From positions 7,316,001 to 7,380,000 of the forward strand of contig NZ_CP109467.1 of assembly GCF_036227325.1 (NCBI RefSeq): a stretch of DNA of 64,000 bases. Reading direction: 5' to 3'. Position numbers and translations under genes: made by a program. This DNA comes from Streptomyces sp. NBC_01465. GTDB lineage: Bacteria > Actinomycetota > Actinomycetes > Streptomycetales > Streptomycetaceae. Positions 60,984 to 64,000 of the stretch are shown here, piece after piece (the first letter of the stretch is position 1; each line of letters starts with the position of its first letter). The notes under the pieces are model-generated. The model did not search any database, was not told the origin of the DNA, and worked only from the letters and a program-made list of their open reading frames with translations.

Positions 60984-63139
60984 GGCGCCACGGGCGACTC
61001 CTCGCCCTGATCGCGCTCCTCCTCGGCACCCTCCTCCTGCCCACCCCCGCCCGTGCCGACCTCCAGAACCCGCGCCAGGACTTCCTCCGGGCCTCCACCG
61101 GCGGACTCTTCCTGCACTGGGGCGAGCGCACCTCGCCCCAGCACACCAGCTGCAGCGGCTGGGAGAGCGATGTGACCAACGGCGGCTGGACCCCGGACTA
61201 CTGGGTCAACGAGGCCCAGAAGCTCCACGTCCAGTACCTGGTCCTGGCCACCTTCCACAGCCGGCTCGGCTACGCCCGCCCCTGGCCGTCCGCCATCCCC
61301 GGCAGCTGCTCCACCCAACGGGACTTCCTCGGCGAGCTGATCACGGCAGCCAAGGCCAAGGGCCTGAAGACGATCCTCTACATGACCGACGACCCGCAGT
61401 GGCACGCGGACGGCGGGCACGAGTGGCTGGACTCGGCCGCGTACTCCTCGTACAAGGGCAAGAGCGTCGACCTGACGACCCGCGACGGATTCGGCGAGTT
61501 CAGCTACGACAACTTCTTCGAGGTCATGGACCGCTACCCCGACCTCGGTGGCTTCTGGATCGACAACGACAACGCGTACTGGGAGTCCCACAACCTCTAC
61601 GCCCAGATCCAGCAGAAGCGCCCCTCGTACACGCTCAGCAACAACAACGAGGACACGCCGATCATGGACATGATCAGCAATGAGCAGAAGGCCGGAATGG
61701 CCCCGGCCTACGACTACCCGCAGGCGGTCTACACCGCTCAACCCCGCCTGACCGAGGCCGACTTCAAGCTGCCCTCGACCGGCGCCTGGTGGTACGACGG
61801 CTCGGACCCGTCCGTCGACAAGATGCTGACGCTCGGCCGACTCGTCACCAACGCCGGCTCCTCCGTGAAGGCGCTGATAGCCGAGACCGCGATGGTCAAC
61901 GGCAGGTTCCCGCCCCAGCAGGAAGCCTTCAACACCTTCGCCAACGGCTATCTGAACCCCATCTGGGAGTCGCTGAACGGCACCGAGGGCGGCGGCTACA
62001 TGTACGGCGGCCTCAAACCCGGGTTCTGGAACGACGGCGCCCACGGCGTCACCACCATCAGCAGGACCGATCCCGACCGCCAGTACGTCCACGTCCTGAC
62101 CCCGCCCACCACCAGCACCCTGCGCATCCGCGACAACGGATACCGGATCTCCGCCGTGAGCAATCTGCGCACCGGCGCCCCGGTCTCCTTCAGCCAGTCC
62201 GGCGGAGTGCTCACGCTCAACGGACTCGGCGGCTGGGACCCGTACGACACCGTGTTCAAGGTGACGACGTCAGGACGCCAGGGAATCCTGCCCGCCTCCT
62301 CGTACACGATGAGCGCGAGCGCGTCGGCGAGCGGACACGGGGCCGCGGCCGCCGCGGACGGCAGCTGGACGACGTACTGGGACAGCAACAAGACGCTGCC
62401 CGTCACGCTCACGTACGACCTCGGGTCGGTGAAGCCGGTCCAGTACATCGGCCTCAACCAGCGCGAGGACTCCGTCTCCTACGCCCGCTCCGACACCGAG
62501 CAGTCCGCCCGCATCAAGGACTACAAAGTCTTCCTCAGCAACAACGGCACCACCTGGGGAAGTGCGGTGAAGTCCGGGCAGATGGCGAGCCGCCGCGGCA
62601 TCCAGGGCATCGACCTGACCGCCGCGAACGCCCGCTACGTCCGTCTGGAAGTGGACACCACCTGGGCCGCGTCGACCGACACCACCCGCTACCAGCGGCT
62701 GCGCATCGACGAGTCCTGGATCGGCACCTCCTACGCGACGCCGGCCACCGGGACACCGCCCGTACGGTACGAGGCGGAGGATGCGGTGATCTCGTCCGGC
62801 ACCGTGGCGACGAACCACCTGGGCTACACCGGCACCGGCTTCGTGGACACCACCAACGCGGTCGGAACCTCCGTGCAGTGGAACGTGCACGCGGCCGCCG
62901 CAGGCACTGCGAACCTCACCTTCCGCTACTCCAACGGCACCACCGCCGACCGCCCGATGGACATCACCGTCGACGGAGCGGTCGTGGCGAGCGCCAAGTC
63001 CTTCCCGCCGACCGGCAGTTGGGACAGCTGGGCCGATGTGGCGGTCGCCGTCCCGCTTGCCGCGGGCGCGCACTCCGTCGTGACGACCGCGACCACCGCC
63101 GGTGGCGCGCCGAACCTCGACCACCTGGATGTGGGGTGA
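60980..63139 (+). CDS. Secreted GH29-like enzyme with discoidin and CBM35 modules
   Basis: A 719-residue exported protein. The signal peptide is RRHGRLLALIALLLGTLLL to about ARA. The GH29-like barrel is at about 30-380: GGLFLHWGERTS, WTPDYWVNEAQKLHVQYLVL, ILYMTDDPQWH and the likely nucleophile Asp in GGFWIDNDNAYWE. A discoidin (F5/8-type) module is at about 430-590 and a CBM35 about 595-719 (YEAEDAVISSGTVATNHLGY). GH29 contains alpha-L-fucosidases; this is a distant member, so the linkage is uncertain. It starts within the stop of the remnant gene. Confidence 0.78.
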   Translation: MRRHGRLLALIALLLGTLLLPTPARADLQNPRQDFLRASTGGLFLHWGERTSPQHTSCSGWESDVTNGGWTPDYWVNEAQKLHVQYLVLATFHSRLGYARPWPSAIPGSCSTQRDFLGELITAAKAKGLKTILYMTDDPQWHADGGHEWLDSAAYSSYKGKSVDLTTRDGFGEFSYDNFFEVMDRYPDLGGFWIDNDNAYWESHNLYAQIQQKRPSYTLSNNNEDTPIMDMISNEQKAGMAPAYDYPQAVYTAQPRLTEADFKLPSTGAWWYDGSDPSVDKMLTLGRLVTNAGSSVKALIAETAMVNGRFPPQQEAFNTFANGYLNPIWESLNGTEGGGYMYGGLKPGFWNDGAHGVTTISRTDPDRQYVHVLTPPTTSTLRIRDNGYRISAVSNLRTGAPVSFSQSGGVLTLNGLGGWDPYDTVFKVTTSGRQGILPASSYTMSASASASGHGAAAAADGSWTTYWDSNKTLPVTLTYDLGSVKPVQYIGLNQREDSVSYARSDTEQSARIKDYKVFLSNNGTTWGSAVKSGQMASRRGIQGIDLTAANARYVRLEVDTTWAASTDTTRYQRLRIDESWIGTSYATPATGTPPVRYEAEDAVISSGTVATNHLGYTGTGFVDTTNAVGTSVQWNVHAAAAGTANLTFRYSNGTTADRPMDITVDGAVVASAKSFPPTGSWDSWADVAVAVPLAAGAHSVVTTATTAGGAPNLDHLDVG

Positions 63140-63142
63140 CCC

Positions 63143-64000
63143 ATGAGACGACTGAGATCGCTCGTGCCGGCCGCGGCCGCAGGCCTGCTCCTCGCCGGCT
63201 CCGCGCTGAGCGCACCGCCCGCCGCCGCATCGGACAACGGGCTCTCGATCCGGCCGGCCATGGGCTGGTCGAGCTGGAGCTTCGTACGGCGCACACCCAC
63301 CGAGGCCAAGATCAAGGCGCAGGCGGACGCCATGGTGAGCAGCGGCCTGAACACCCACGGCTTCCTCTACATCAACCTCGACGACTTCTGGCAGAAGTGC
63401 GACTCCAACGGCTTCACCGTCGACTCCTACGGACGCTGGACGGTCGACACCGCCAAGTTCCCGAACGGCATCAAGCCGCTCGCCGACTACATCCACTCCA
63501 AGGGCCTGAAGTTCGGCTTCTACGTGACGCCCGGGATCGCCAAGAACGCCGTCACCAAGAACACCCCCATCGAGGGGACCTCGTACCACGCGGCGGACAT
63601 CGCCAATACGGCGTTCGCGGAGAAGAACTACAACTGCAAGAACATGTACGGCATCGACTACAGCAAGCCGGGCTCCCAGGAGTTCGTGGACTCCTGGGCC
63701 CGCCAGTTCGCCTCCTGGGGCGTCGACTACCTCAAGATCGACGGGGTGAGCGCCGCGGACATCCCCGACGTCCAGGCCTGGGACAAGGCGCTGCGGGCCA
63801 CCGGCCGCCCCATCAACTACGCGCTCTCCAACAACCTCCCCATCGCCAATGCCACCACCTGGCGCACACTCGCCAACAGCTGGCGCACCCAGGGCGACGT
63901 GGAGTGCTACTGCGGCCCGGGCGCCAACGGCAGCGGCTATCCGCTCACCGACTGGTCGCACGTCTCGTCCCGTTTCGCCACGGCGGCCACCTGGCAGCCG
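63143..64000 (+). CDS. Secreted GH27 alpha-galactosidase-like enzyme, 5' part
   Basis: ATG 63143, three bases after the GH29-like gene, opens a frame that runs off the window (286 codons seen). The signal peptide is MRRLRSLVPAAAAGLLLAG to about AAAS. The GH27 barrel starts MGWSSWSFVRR, then YINLDDFWQK, FPNGIKPLADYIHSKGLKFG and VDYLKIDGVS with the nucleophile Asp. GH27 includes alpha-galactosidases, alpha-N-acetylgalactosaminidases and beta-L-arabinopyranosidases; the rest of the gene would be needed to choose. Confidence 0.86.
   Translation, partial: MRRLRSLVPAAAAGLLLAGSALSAPPAAASDNGLSIRPAMGWSSWSFVRRTPTEAKIKAQADAMVSSGLNTHGFLYINLDDFWQKCDSNGFTVDSYGRWTVDTAKFPNGIKPLADYIHSKGLKFGFYVTPGIAKNAVTKNTPIEGTSYHAADIANTAFAEKNYNCKNMYGIDYSKPGSQEFVDSWARQFASWGVDYLKIDGVSAADIPDVQAWDKALRATGRPINYALSNNLPIANATTWRTLANSWRTQGDVECYCGPGANGSGYPLTDWSHVSSRFATAATWQP

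Noticed and set aside
1..64000. Specialised-metabolite cluster, CRISPR array, tRNA or rRNA genes
   Set aside because: I saw no polyketide, peptide-synthetase, terpene or lanthipeptide genes, no spaced repeats, and no tRNA-like or rRNA sequence; short RNAs could still be missed by eye.

Overview
The window looks like a stretch of Streptomyces chromosome. It is very GC-rich, with G/C-ending codons, many GTG and some TTG starts, and ATGA-type stop/start overlaps. It also carries families typical of streptomycetes: mycothiol-dependent isomerase-like proteins, GAF-ANTAR, a SigB/SigF-type sigma factor, DUF5133, YafY/WYL and MmyB-like regulators. I saw no rRNA, tRNA, CRISPR array, insertion sequence or prophage. 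The genes read as ordinary resident metabolism, stress control and secreted glycan hydrolysis. Both window edges cut a gene: an arginase-family gene on the left and a GH27 alpha-galactosidase-like gene on the right.

Region by region. 0-9.7 kb holds metabolic and accessory genes: arginase family, a DUF5107/TPR protein, an M48 protease, a VOC plus TIGR03086 pair, a decayed maleylpyruvate-isomerase-like pseudogene, a methyltransferase, a metallo-beta-lactamase-fold protein, and an enolase-superfamily enzyme with an altered metal site. An FAD oxidoreductase overlaps a full-length transketolase (8.3-11.5 kb) and a bidirectional terminator follows. 11.6-17.7 kb is an envelope and stress block: a small membrane protein, a cation efflux protein, a PAP2/diacylglycerol-kinase fusion, a CBS protein, a SigB-like sigma factor, a PAS-GAF protein and a GAF-ANTAR protein. 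17.7-29.4 kb contains an aminotransferase-like pseudoenzyme, UlaG-type metallo-hydrolases, DedA, a 34-residue zinc-ribbon protein, a degenerate resolvase-like protein, a holin-4/phosphodiesterase fusion, an amino-acid permease, a MoxR ATPase with a VWA/metallopeptidase partner, and a RibD-type reductase. 29.4-33.3 kb has a second cation efflux protein, a Tat-exported phospholipase C and a GNAT acetyltransferase.

33.3-46.4 kb is the most coherent and interesting section. It holds a secreted GH116 glucosidase, an IlvD/EDD dehydratase with a dihydrodipicolinate-synthase-family partner, a secreted GH101 endo-alpha-N-acetylgalactosaminidase-like enzyme, a FadR-type GntR regulator, a short-chain dehydrogenase and an aldehyde dehydrogenase. 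Four copies of one 21-bp palindrome (ideal form CTTAGCAGC-N3-GCTGCTAAG) lie in front of GH116, the dehydratase operon, GH101 and the GntR/SDR pair. I infer a local GntR regulon joining extracellular glycan release to an oxidative, Weimberg-like sugar-acid route.

46.5-57.7 kb holds a DUF5133 protein, a TusA-like protein overlapping a large secreted subtilase, pterin dehydratase, a methyltransferase, a YafY/WYL regulator with a 12-bp-arm palindrome over its start codon, an AraC/NmrA divergent pair, a small P-loop kinase and an aldo/keto reductase. 57.9-64.0 kb is a rightward operon of exported carbohydrate enzymes: GH105 with CBM35, a lyase-like protein with CBM35, a CBM35 remnant, a GH29-like enzyme with a discoidin module and CBM35, and GH27. 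They are joined by ATGA overlaps or a few bases and look like a plant or pectic polysaccharide utilisation locus running out of the window.
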